Source of the DNA: Mitosporidium daphniae
Taxonomy: Eukaryota; Microsporidia
Reading direction: 5' to 3'
DNA length: 44,333 bases
Assembly (NCBI RefSeq): GCF_000760515.2
Contig: NW_013546500.1
Coordinates: 1-44,333 of the forward strand
Below are positions 1 to 8,664 of this stretch, piece by piece. Numbering within the stretch: the first letter of the stretch is position 1; the number at the start of each line of letters is the position of its first letter. The notes under the pieces were generated by a model, which did no database searches, was not told the DNA's origin, and saw only the letters and a list, made by a program, of their open reading frames with translations. The position numbers and the translations under genes were made by a program.

Positions 1-132
1 TTTACAAAAAAAAGCAATTGCATACGCGCATATCAAGTATTTGACCCGCTCTGGATTGACAGTCCATATGACGAAAAACCCGATCATCATGGGCAATGCC
101 GTTAGCAGAAGCTGAATACCTCTGCTTGCCAT
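1..132 (-). CDS. N-terminal piece of an unrecognised membrane protein, cut by the window edge
   Basis: An ATG at 132 on the minus strand opens a frame that stays open to base 1, giving 44 residues (MASRGIQLLLTALPMM at the start). Residues 6-22 and 30-43 are strongly hydrophobic, so this looks like the start of a multi-pass or tail-less membrane protein. The last bases read GTAAA in the coding sense and could be a splice donor. The next gene upstream, MPC2, runs in the same direction and ends 139 bp away. I do not recognise the family from this fragment, and the frame could still be chance. Confidence 0.4.
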   Translation of the reverse strand, partial: MASRGIQLLLTALPMMIGFFVIWTVNPERVKYLICAYAIAFFCK

Positions 133-271
133 TGCAATATTAAAACTTAAACCCTGCCACTCACAACCCCAATTTATGGTCTTTAATTTTGTAAATTTCC
201 TCAATCGACATGCACCACCCATCCGTCATTGACAGGCTGCATTGCGATATGGATGTTTTGAAAGTAAAGTT

Positions 272-691
272 TTATTCTATCGATTTGGTTCCAGACTCAT
301 CGGCCTCTTGTTGCGAGTATTTGTATCTACGTTTAGTTTCTATAAATCCATACAAACAAATCCTAGTCGCCTGCACAAGACCAGTGCAACCCAGAAAGAA
401 ATTTACAACAAACAAGCTCATGTTGACAGGGGTGATTTGCGTGGAATACCTTGCCCAAATAAATCCAGTTAATGAAAGTGATGAGGACTGATAGAGCGAA
501 AGTTGTGATGCAGGCCTTTTCAGATCGCTAATTCCAGCCACAACCAAGCCCTACATTAAGGCAACCATACAAACCCATTTGAAGAGAGGCGCCCAGAAGA
601 ATATCGTTTTCGGTCCTACGAACGTTACAGCCACCTGCCACAACTAACCTGCTGGGTGGTTCCAAAATTTCGAGAACGAGGCCGAAGACAT
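272..691 (-). CDS. MPC2: Mitochondrial pyruvate carrier subunit 2
   Basis: Three exons (691-649, 615-575, 550-272) give 120 residues, the usual size for MPC2. MPC2 forms a heterodimer with MPC1 in the inner mitochondrial membrane and imports pyruvate. Visible family hallmarks are FWNHPAGPKTIFFWAPLFKW (residues 9-28), GLVVAGISDLKRPA directly after it, then TGFIWARYS and LFVVNFFLG in the predicted helices. The two introns (616-648, 33 nt; 551-574, 24 nt) are required to join these blocks, because the frame breaks at both points. The C-terminal tail of about 25 residues is charged. The start ATG at 691 sits just before the family's first conserved tryptophan. MPC1 is not in this window. Confidence 0.93.
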
Positions 692-857
692 CTGCAACAA
701 GCGCTAAAATGACCAATTAATAAAATTTACAACAATGTCAGCCCCTTTGGGTGGCCCAAATGCTTGTTTCATGGCACAAGTTGCCGCATCAATTGCATCA
801 TATTTAGATGGCGATTTATTAGGGTTTGAGTTGACCATCTTTTGGAGATTGCAATAT

Positions 858-1739
858 TTAGGCGTCTGCAAGTCTTATGCCCAATTGTCCACCAACGTCG
901 GCCATGGGTGTACTAAATACCAAAAGACGTCGCCCCTCTTCACAAGCAGTGGGCAGGTCATACCTCTCCACTGCTAGTTCAGATAGAATTTCATCATCAG
1001 GATATATACATTCCCATGTTTTGGATTTCTTATTGGATTTTCCTGACGAAGCGGTAGAAGCGGTCTTCACCACCAGGCAAAATGGATGTGGAAATCTTTT
1101 CTAAAAAAATGATTAGCAAAAGGTGAAGCTTACGTTTTCTTTTGAAAATAGCTCCAAAAGAGACGGTGTCAGCGATGGGGGGAAATTTAGGATAGAATGG
1201 CACTTTAGTACGAGTCGAGCAGATTTGCAGTGCCTTTTTAAAGTTTCTGGCAAGGCTTGAGCTGTCCCGATGAAGGCAATAGGTGCATTGTATTCCTGCT
1301 TGGGACTAGAACTAGCATCCGAATCCTCCGCATCAGAGTGAGAAACCAGCTTGATGGTTGATCCAGTAAATTCTCTCTCATTTGAGACAAGTGTATCTAC
1401 CAATCGAGAAATTTCCTTCGCCGAAATAGATAGCGGAGCAAGAAGATCGCTGATCATATTCAGAAGATACTGGCCGTCTGCAGGCTCAATATCAAAGAAC
1501 TCAAAATTGACATCAACCAGTGAGCGTTCAGAATCGCTTGATGCGTTAGAGTCGTCAGATGCATCCGAACTGCTACTGTCCAGATTCTTTGGACTTTGAA
1601 GATCTGAATTTGAGGTACCAGACGATGTGTCGCCATCTGAATATGAGGTACCAGACGATGTGTCGCCATCTGAATATGAGCTACTGTCTGAAGGCTCAGA
1701 ATCAGACTGATGCAGAGGGACTTTGGACCTTTTTTTCAT
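858..1739 (-). CDS. BCP1: Bcp1/BCCIP-family protein (nuclear export and uL14 chaperone family)
   Basis: Two exons (1739-1134, 1100-858) give 282 residues. Yeast Bcp1 is a nuclear protein that chaperones ribosomal protein uL14 (Rpl23) and supports nuclear export; human BCCIP binds BRCA2 and p21. An acidic, serine-rich N-terminus (residues 1-75) precedes the family core: VDVNFEFFDIEPADGQY near residue 75, helical SDLLAPLSISAKEISRLVD, then APIAFIGTAQAL. After the 33 nt intron at 1101-1133 come CLVVKTAS, a lysine-rich loop and a final LLVFSTP strand, matching the order in BCCIP. Two perfect 33 bp repeats code for an 11-residue duplication in the acidic tract. Its start codon faces that of the mitochondrial uL14m gene 24 bp away. 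Confidence 0.85.
1611..1676. repeat. 33 bp perfect tandem duplication inside BCP1
   Basis: Two adjacent identical 33 bp units (1611-1643 and 1644-1676) lie in the BCP1 coding sequence. They encode a duplicated 11-residue Ser/Asp/Gly/Thr stretch (SGTSYSDGDTS type). The length is a multiple of three, so the frame is kept. Identity at every base suggests a recent expansion in the acidic low-complexity tail. Confidence 0.9.
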
Positions 1740-1763
1740 TTTTTAAAAGTTCAACGTTTTCAA
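1740..1763. promoter_or_regulatory. 24 bp spacer between divergent start codons of BCP1 and uL14m
   Basis: The BCP1 ATG (1739, minus) and the uL14m ATG (1764, plus) are separated by only 24 bp, an A/T-rich stretch with a run of Ts next to the BCP1 start. Both starts are well supported: BCP1 begins with its lysine-rich N-terminus, and uL14m begins at the canonical MIQ of the L14 family. The elements that drive each gene must therefore overlap, or lie inside the neighbour's coding sequence. Confidence 0.6.
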
Positions 1764-2198
1764 ATGATTCAAACCCAAACCCTTCTTAAAGTTGCCGATA
1801 ATTCCGGGGCCGCTATTGTCAAATGCATAGGGATGCTCGGAAAGAATAGATCAGCTACAGTTGGGCGGGTCATTAGCGTTTCGATAAAAAAACTTGCCGA
1901 GTCCGGAAACGCTATTACTTCCGTCAAAGGGGCCGCTGTGTCCACCTCGGGAGGATCTCCCACTGCCCTTCTGAAGCAGGGTGATGTATATAGGGCACTT
2001 GTGGTTCGGACAAAAAAACCCGTCATGCGGCCAGATGGCCGACGCGTCTCGTTTGGAGATAATGCTGCAGTGCTTCTCAATAGAGACTTTACTCCCGTTG
2101 GCACAAGGATAAGGGGTCCAATTGCGGAGGAACTTAAGGCCGCTGGTGGTGGCACCGCCTGGGCTAAAATCCTTGCCCTTGCCCAGCGCGTAATTTAA
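1764..2198 (+). CDS. MRPL14: Mitochondrial large-subunit ribosomal protein uL14m
   Basis: An intronless frame of 144 residues that follows bacterial L14 closely: MIQTQTLLKVADNSGA at the start, GRVISVSIKK, then GDVYRALVVRTKK, RPDGRRVSFGDNAAVLLN, GTRIRGPIAEEL and a C-terminal KILALAQRVI. Bacterial-type sequence in a eukaryotic nuclear contig marks it as the mitochondrial form (yeast Mrpl38). An insertion of about 20 small residues (AITSVKGAAVSTSGGSP) lies before GDVYRA. The frame extends upstream of the chosen ATG, but the MIQ start is the conserved one. There is no obvious cleavable presequence, as in several fungal uL14m proteins. Confidence 0.95.
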   Translation: MIQTQTLLKVADNSGAAIVKCIGMLGKNRSATVGRVISVSIKKLAESGNAITSVKGAAVSTSGGSPTALLKQGDVYRALVVRTKKPVMRPDGRRVSFGDNAAVLLNRDFTPVGTRIRGPIAEELKAAGGGTAWAKILALAQRVI

Positions 2199-2342
2199 CT
2201 GACCCATAAATCAACTTTTGTACCCAAAGATCGATCTCTATGCATGTACGGGCAAAATGGGACGTATTTCTAGAGGTGTGCACATGGATCGCTGCTTACT
2301 CGTATTTGCTATCCAAATACAGTAGTGGATTGGGAATACATT

Positions 2343-3338
2343 TTACTTGAGCGGGATATAGACATCTGCGGGCCGCTCTTGCGACTTGGGGCTAGGGAAG
2401 GTACAATCGCGACCGTTTTTGATTGCGGACGCCAAACTGGAAAGTACAAAGTCGACTGAGGCGATCGAATCGTCATTTGCCGGGATTGGATATGTGCATA
2501 AAGAGGCATCAAAGTTGGAGTCTATGATTCCAATGGTGGGAATGAGCACTGCATTGCACTCTTCAAACGCTTTTACATTTGTAGGGCCATCAACAACAAT
2601 CACGAGATCTGGGAGCGATACTTGTGAGGGCGTGCTGACATAGTTATTATAGGAAGAATTGCGGTGTAGTTGTTGCTCCTTGAACATGCCACTGGGCAGC
2701 TGGGAGAAGGAGCCGCTCTCCATGATGGAGCGCTGGGCCAATGGCCCGAGCTCTTCAGAAGGGCCTGGCGGCGTAAAAAGAACAGCGTCTGAACTTGTGG
2801 CCTCCTTTAGGGTACGCTTTGCATTTGTCAGCAGCCCGTTAGTCCACTCTCCAGAAATAAAGAAGATGTTCAAACTCCGCGCGATCTGCTCTACCAAATG
2901 TACATAAGTGGGTCGCGTCCCCACCAAAAGAATAATTCCGCCAAGCTTTGCAATTTCATACGCAACTTGGGCTGCTCGTCGCAACGCCGCAAGCGTTTTG
3001 TCGAGATCGATTATGACGATTCCATGGCGTACTCCAAGCGAATATTGCCTGAAATTTGGGGCCAGAGTTGCCTTTGAATGTCCCAAATGCATGCCTGCAT
3101 TCATCATTTGCTCAAGAGTGAGAAGTTGCACATCTTTCACAGGGGCCTCGCCAGAATTGCAAGCCAACGAGGAGGTAAGCGAGCCTGTTGAGGGCGTCAA
3201 ATCGGTACCTGAAATCTCAGACTCGATCGTGGAAAGAAAATTATTTCGCGTTTCTAAATACTTGATAGCTTTAAAGGAATTTGAGACCTGCATGGTGGAA
3301 AATGCGGATATTCTCCTACATGACCCTCGAAGCAACAT
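2343..3338 (-). CDS. MRPS2: Mitochondrial small-subunit ribosomal protein uS2m
   Basis: An intronless frame of 331 residues. The first 40 residues (MLLRGSCRRISAFSTMQVSN) are basic and serine-rich, as in a mitochondrial targeting sequence. The S2 core follows from about residue 72: LTLEQMMNAGMHLGHSK, then RHGIVIIDLDKTLAALRRA, ILLVGTRPTY, GEWTNGLLTN, LPDLVIVVDGPTN, AFEECNAVLIPTIGIIDSN and PIPANDDSI. A 45-residue insertion precedes LPDLV. The gene ends tail to tail with uL14m (144 bp apart), so two mitoribosomal genes are neighbours. The next gene on the same strand ends 31 bp upstream of its start. Confidence 0.95.
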   Translation of the reverse strand: MLLRGSCRRISAFSTMQVSNSFKAIKYLETRNNFLSTIESEISGTDLTPSTGSLTSSLACNSGEAPVKDVQLLTLEQMMNAGMHLGHSKATLAPNFRQYSLGVRHGIVIIDLDKTLAALRRAAQVAYEIAKLGGIILLVGTRPTYVHLVEQIARSLNIFFISGEWTNGLLTNAKRTLKEATSSDAVLFTPPGPSEELGPLAQRSIMESGSFSQLPSGMFKEQQLHRNSSYNNYVSTPSQVSLPDLVIVVDGPTNVKAFEECNAVLIPTIGIIDSNFDASLCTYPIPANDDSIASVDFVLSSLASAIKNGRDCTFPSPKSQERPADVYIPLK

Positions 3339-3369
3339 TTCAAAAGAAGGTAGCGGGTATTTTTAAATT

Positions 3370-3942
3370 TTATTTGAAACCCCCTGCTTTACCATTGACC
3401 CTGGCACTGGTGTTATAAAGGGGCTTCTTGCGCGTCTTTTTGTTCTCTGAAATTTTTAATTTTGAAAAGAGATTTTCCAAAGCAGCTAGAAGACTAAAAT
3501 AAGAAATCCAAAAGGCATCCAAAGATTGCGCTTTGGAGGGATCGTTATGCGGCCTTGAAGATCTCACCAACAAAGTACCGAGATTTGTTGATAACTCAGC
3601 TATGCCTGCAAATAGGGGTGACGTAAAAGCCTGCGAAATCAATGCATTGCGTACTTTCTGTAATTTCTTTTGTGCGAGATATTTCGTACCGTGGTTTGGA
3701 CTTGATCGAAATCGGAGCAATACTTGCAAGGTGTTAAAGTTGAGATTTTCGAATGTTGGGCATAACGGTATGGTGATAAGGTCTGATCAAGCAAAAGATG
3801 TTCTGGGGAGCGGGGAAATCGTTTGTGCTTACAACGAGACCGTTGCAACACGCCACATACGCTGGCAGAAGTCAAAGGAGGGCTTGATGACCGAGGAATC
3901 ACCTAATGTTGCTTTTATGGCAGAGCTGTTAGATGGTTCCAT
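3370..3942 (-). CDS. Basic protein, possibly the RNase MRP subunit Rmp1 (Nepro family)
   Basis: The well-supported part is the exon 3782-3370: a frame of about 137 residues with NTLQVLLRFRSSPNHGTKYL near its start and a lysine-rich end (KISENKKTRKKPLYN, then GKAGGFK). It has no ATG before an in-frame stop, so a 5' exon is needed. Exon 3942-3861 (MEPSNSSAIKATLGDS) joined by a 78 nt intron (3783-3860, GTATGT donor) restores the frame and gives 164 residues. The pattern LxxLLxxRxxxNH followed by two helices and a K-rich tail recalls fungal Rmp1 in the Nepro family, but the resemblance is weak. The identity and the first exon are both tentative. Confidence 0.4.
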
Positions 3943-4346
3943 CTTGCCCGAGATGATGAGGTCCGATTTTATCGAACCGTGCCAAAAAATCCACAAGCGA
4001 ATCGAAAAATTCGCACCATGGATCCCGAACCCCCTTCAATGAATTTGCAGCTTACTGCTTTGCATCGCTCATGCAGCATAAAGTGAATTTTGTTTGCCAC
4101 AGAATTCATTCATGTGACATGTATGAGACATCTATTTCCGGCCAATCTCCTGACATGACAGGTTAAATGAACACACAATGCTGCGACAGGCCGAACAATA
4201 AAGTTTCTTGGAAAAACAAAGCCCAATGGCGACACTGATAGAATGCGATTCCAAGCTTTAAAGGGAACGCCACCCGGGATGCAAAAAGACGCCATTTCCT
4301 TGCAAATTCTTGCTTTGGCAGCCCACCGGGCATATAAACTTTATTA
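3943..4346. other. Intergenic stretch, no gene seen
   Basis: About 400 bp lie between the possible RMP1 start and the end of the acyl-CoA synthetase. Both strands have only short frames with no recognisable motif, and no tRNA or repeat was seen. It presumably holds the promoter of the gene to the left. Confidence 0.5.
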
Positions 4347-6741
4347 TTATAATGGCTCTTCCAGCCCGGCATAAAGGTGCTCAACATGCTCCTTGTATCG
4401 CTTCTCGGCTTCGAATCTTTTCAGCTTAAATGTTGTTGTAAGAAGGCCATTTTCGATTGAAAACGGCTCGATTTCGATGAAAACGGCTTTTGGAATCTCA
4501 AACCCCTTAAGGAGCTTCTGCGAGCGAGCAAACGAGTTAATTTCGCCTAAAATGTAGGCATTAAATGCATCGTTTTTGCATATCTCCTCAAATGGCAGCC
4601 TAGAGGACGCTCCCCATTTGAGAGCAAGCTCGCGATCTGGAACCACAATAGAAACGAGAGCAGAACGAAGGGAGTTTCCGGTAACAAAAATCTGCTCAAC
4701 AATCGGAGCTTGAAGCAAAAAATTCTCGATTTTTTCGGGGGCAACATACTCTCCTTGGGACAATTTAAAGATGCTAGGGGAAAGCCAAACGTCAAATTAC
4801 TTTTTCTTGCGGTCGATAATTCGCATTTGGAAGGTCTCTGTCCATTCACCAATGTCCCCCGTATGCACCCAGCCATCTGCATCGATGACTTCTGCGGTAC
4901 GCTCGGGATCCTTGTAGTAGGATAAAAAGGTTTGAGGGCCCCTCAAACAGATTTCTCCTCGTTGGCGTCGAGGATCATCAGAAGTGTATCCCATTTCGGG
5001 GACATCAACCAGCTTCACCTCGTTTGATGGAGTGGGAATTCCAACATGCCCGCTAGTAAAATCGTTTGATTCCGTCTAAGTAAACCTTATACCTAAATTA
5101 CCAAAAGCGAGGCGGCAGAAGTTTCCGTTTGGCCGTAGCCCTCGAAGATTGGGGCGGAGAACGCAATTTTCAAAAAGTCGATGACATCTGTAGATATGGG
5201 TGCAGATCCGGTAAGCATGGCCTAGCGTTAAAATGATAGCTTTGTGATACTTGAACTCCTCCGCCAAACTTTGCCCTGATTTTGGAGAAAATAAGCCAGC
5301 TAGTAAAATGTAAGACACGAAAAAGGGTACTCCCAAAGCCAATGCGTTACTTTGCCTTCCTTTAAAATTTTAAGCTTCGACTTGACAGCATACTTGGAAC
5401 CAGTGATAAATTGATGCCATCAAATACCTTAAAAAGAAATCGGGCAATAAAGCTCTTCTCCTTGACGCCAGAAAATATTTTCCCGTAAATCTTGTTGAAG
5501 AGACGCGGGACCGTGACAAATAACGTTGGCTTCAGGATGGCTTCAATAAAAAAACGAAAGCTCACCAATATCATCGAGAAGCTTGAGGGTATCGCCTCTG
5601 TAGAAGCCAATGCAGGCCCCAAATGTCATCAGCGTGGTAAAAACAACCCGCTCCAGAATATGGGCCAACGGCAGGTACGATATGTGCGTATTGTTCATGG
5701 TAATTTTAAAAACTAGTCTTAAAACATCCAAAAGTGTTACTCAAACCATTGACTGACATTAGACGAATTCCAGCCACAACAGAGATCATCGATGCATGTG
5801 TTAGGGTAACTCCTTTCTAATGTTCAATGCCAAATGTATGTTTACCGGAAGGCCCGTCGTTCCGCTTGTGTAACAAATTGTGTAAACATCGGTGGGGGCC
5901 GGTGGCCTGGCAGGAAAAACATTTTTTTCACCGATCTATGGAAAGCCCATTGACTGTACCTTTAGCAGGTCCTCAAACATAATTAGCTTAACTGGTGCGG
6001 TTAGCAAAATCGATTTACCTTGTAAAGCTTCAGCCTGGCGCTGCAAATTGGCATCAATTGGCTTGTTTGCTGTTTTCATCAAAACGATATTTTTGAGAGC
6101 AGGCATTTTGTCCTTGAAATCCAATAGAGAGGCCAGTTTATCATGAGTGGTAAAGATGCATTTGAGCCCCGTTTGGTTACAAATAAAAACGATGGCCTCA
6201 TGTCCAAGTGTATCATACAATGGAACTGTAACAAAGTTGACGCGATAGCAGGAATATTCGGCCGCGACCTAGAAATAAAGGAAAAGCAAGCGCAACCCAT
6301 TCGATTCGGTTTATAGAATACAGGCCAATGCATTCCCTTTCCAAAATTCCAATAGAAGATAAGGCGGACCTACATCTGTGTTACCCAATTAAAAGCATAC
6401 GAAATGTGCGTAATCATTTTATCAAACTCCGCATATGTGATCCAGGAATACGTGGTCAGTCCGGGATCAATTGTGCCCAAAAAATCGCGTTTTCCATTGT
6501 CTCTCGAGCTTTTAAGAAATGCCTCATAAATGGTGCTGATGTGGCAGTCGTATTTTGTCAGCAAGGGGCGATTTGCCACAAGTGGATGGCGACGCGGAAT
6601 GCCTTCTCCAGGCCGCTTTTCCACACCCGGTACAGGCAATGAGCGGATGGCAGATGAGGCCGCATGCGGATCGCTGCTGGGGGAGAGCTTGCTGGAGTTG
6701 GCCGCTGTGTGGGGCGCTGATGGTGAAGTGTTGATTGACAT
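4347..6741 (-). CDS. ACSL: Long-chain fatty acid-CoA ligase (ACSL/Faa type), 12 exons
   Basis: Twelve exons: 6741-6401, 6369-6297, 6268-5960, 5935-5846, 5816-5741, 5712-5566, 5540-5428, 5392-5331, 5299-5251, 5221-5102, 5075-4801, 4773-4347. They give 693 residues, the normal length for fungal Faa enzymes, which activate long-chain fatty acids with ATP and CoA. Order of motifs: [54 protein letters not shown] (AMP-binding P-loop, split by an intron), [48 protein letters not shown] and [13 protein letters not shown]. All eleven introns are 24-35 nt and most frame breaks coincide with them. The exon 5/6 border could also lie 6 bp further upstream (donor at 5746). An in-frame ATG at 6783 would add 14 residues. 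Confidence 0.95.
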
Positions 6742-6872
6742 TTGGGGTATATTCTTAAATTTGCAAATCCAAATGACATCCATTAATCACAAGCCACTAC
6801 ATTGCACTTGCCAATTGAACGGGGACCTGATTTTACAAACCGAGACTTTAATTTGTAAATTCTGGGACAGCA

Positions 6873-7995
6873 ATGCCAGATGTTGTCGTAGATGAAAGTC
6901 CCTATAAGGGTCTCTATGTGCGGCTCATGTTTGCAGGCAGACAGTCTCTAACGGGCATCATCAATAATGTTGATTCAGACACCAAATCTATCACTCTGCA
7001 CTCGGGTATCAACGCCTTCCTTATTTGTAGTCTCCTCATTCAATGAGCACGGTGGCCTTATCGGCGAATTTAGCCAGCTTATCGCCAGGGGCTCAGATCT
7101 CGTTGACCTGGAGATCCTTGAGGTTACGGCAAACGAACACGATGATGCTAAAGTTGACGGTCTGTGTTCTTCGCAAAGCAAAATGGAAAAGATGGCCGAT
7201 GCTGCGCCGGAGATGAACCCGCACGCTTTTCCACTGTCCATACGGGAGCCCAGTTGTCAAATTGAATCTCACTCGCCTATTCAAAGTGGGGAAAGCATTT
7301 ACCTGAACAGAGATGGTGTCTCCTTGCCCTATTCTTCGCTTCCGGTGCTCCCGGAGTCGCTTCTCAATAGGATTTTACGATTCACAAGCATAAAGTTGGG
7401 TCCAAATTCTGTTCAGGTGCACGAAAATGCTGCTCGAAGCATTTTGGATCTTATTCGATCCCAATTTGACCTAAAATCGATCTCATGTGTTGCGCTTCAG
7501 GTTGATGTCTCCAGAAATGGCGCTATTGCACTTGCCACGGCAAGAATGCTCCTTAATCTTGGCGTTTCCACGGTGGTTGGTATATCGAGGCGTTTTCCTC
7601 TTGTAGATGAAAAGCACTTCAATTTCCAAGCGGATTTGGCAATAAAAAACGGATTCAAATGGACTACCGTCGCTTCGATCACCTCGCCAGACCTGGTCAT
7701 TACAGGGCTTTCAAACACCGACTTGCCGGCTCCGGAAATATTGAAAAATGTGCCTGCATCAAACATAATTTCCATAGGAATGCCCCTAAAGGCTTCCAAT
7801 CGAAATATTCATGTCGATTTGATCCTGCCCACTTCTCTTTCTATGGAGTATTCCAACCAAAGGCTTTACATTGTCGACATTGGAATCTCATCTCGAATCG
7901 TAAAAATGTATTTACAGAAATCTATACCCTCAATTCCGACCGGGCTTATTGATTTTTTGTTTGCGCAATCCTCCTTTATTCATCTTGCCAGATGA
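6873..7995 (+). CDS. EDC3: Edc3-like enhancer of mRNA decapping (Lsm plus YjeF-N domains)
   Basis: Exons 6873-7005 and 7031-7995 join over a 25 nt intron and give 365 residues. Edc3 is a P-body scaffold that stimulates decapping by Dcp1/Dcp2. The N-terminal 70 residues have the Edc3 Lsm pattern: GLYVRLMFAGRQSLTGIINN, SDTKSITLHS and a closing DLEILEV strand. From about residue 150 comes a divergent YjeF-N Rossmann domain: SLPVLPESLLNRI, VHENAARSILDLI, ALATARMLLNLGVSTVVGI, then PDLVITGL. I cannot see the FDF motif that binds the helicase Dhh1, and the linker is short, so the protein is smaller than typical fungal Edc3. It is divergent from ACSL, with 131 bp between the start codons. Confidence 0.75.
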
Positions 7996-8052
7996 TCGAT
8001 TTCATCAAATTGATCGCACCGGTATGGTTTCGATTGCCCACCAAATAAATAT

Positions 8053-8664
8053 TTACAAGTTTCTAGATCGTAAGGCCCCTGCTAAGCACTTTCTTGCCTC
8101 AAGCAAAATCTTAAGGGGCGGTCGGAGCCTGCCAAAAATTTCGATACAACACTCTGATGAGGAAGCTGTAGAAAAATCATTCAAAGATCCGAAAAAAGGC
8201 AATAGTGCTGATAATGGCGGTAAAGGAGACGGCCTTATTCCAAGCACAAGTGCATATCTAATGGACAGGCGAGAAATAACCTCCGAAATGCATGGGACAC
8301 CCACAACCAATGAGATGGGAATCATCTGGTCCTCCATTTGAATGCCCTTATTGCGAAGAACGAGGATTTTTTCCTCTTCGATTTTTGTTTTGTCCAGCCA
8401 GAAGAGGAGAACAGCAAAAGCGGTAAAGGTGGCCACTGCAACGACATAGCGGTAGATTAGCAATGACGAAAAGAGAGAAATAAATATCCAAAGAAAGCGG
8501 CAATAAGGATTGCTTCCTTTACGATATAGGCAAATTTCGGTAATATTTTCATTCCATTGGTGAATATACAGCTTGTACAAGCCATGCTCTGCTAAAAGCA
8601 TTTGGAGACTTTTTGATTGGATTTCAATTTTATCAACTGAAAAAACCAAATCCAATTTCAGCAA
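8053..8664 (-). CDS. PIGH: PIG-H/Gpi15 subunit of GPI N-acetylglucosaminyltransferase
   Basis: A single frame of 203 residues. PIG-H belongs to the ER complex that transfers GlcNAc to phosphatidylinositol, the first step of GPI-anchor synthesis. Two adjacent membrane segments lie at about residues 57-90 (FLWIFISLFSSLLIYRYVVAV onward). They are followed by the family block EEEKILVLRNKGIQMED, a strand resembling ISEVISRLSIRYALVLGI, and the C-terminal GRLRPPLKILLEARKCL that matches the end of PIG-H. A serine-rich insertion of about 35 residues interrupts the last part. One or two tiny introns could be hidden in the C-terminal third, because the frame stays open either way. It ends 57 bp from the end of EDC3. 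Confidence 0.75.
   Translation of the reverse strand: MLKLDLVFSVDKIEIQSKSLQMLLAEHGLYKLYIHQWNENITEICLYRKGSNPYCRFLWIFISLFSSLLIYRYVVAVATFTAFAVLLFWLDKTKIEEEKILVLRNKGIQMEDQMIPISLVVGVPCISEVISRLSIRYALVLGIRPSPLPPLSALLPFFGSLNDFSTASSSECCIEIFGRLRPPLKILLEARKCLAGALRSRNL

Noticed and set aside
735-977. Plus-strand frame starting MSAPLGGPNA
   Set aside because: Overlaps the BCP1 3' exon antisense; composition degenerates after 25 codons.
3533-4042. 169-codon plus-strand frame
   Set aside because: Runs antisense through the possible RMP1 exons and has no family motif; composition fits a shadow frame.
4390-4420. String resembling the 5' end of U2 snRNA (CGCTTCTCGGCTT)
   Set aside because: Lies within the conserved last exon of ACSL, antisense to it; the similarity stops after 13 bases.
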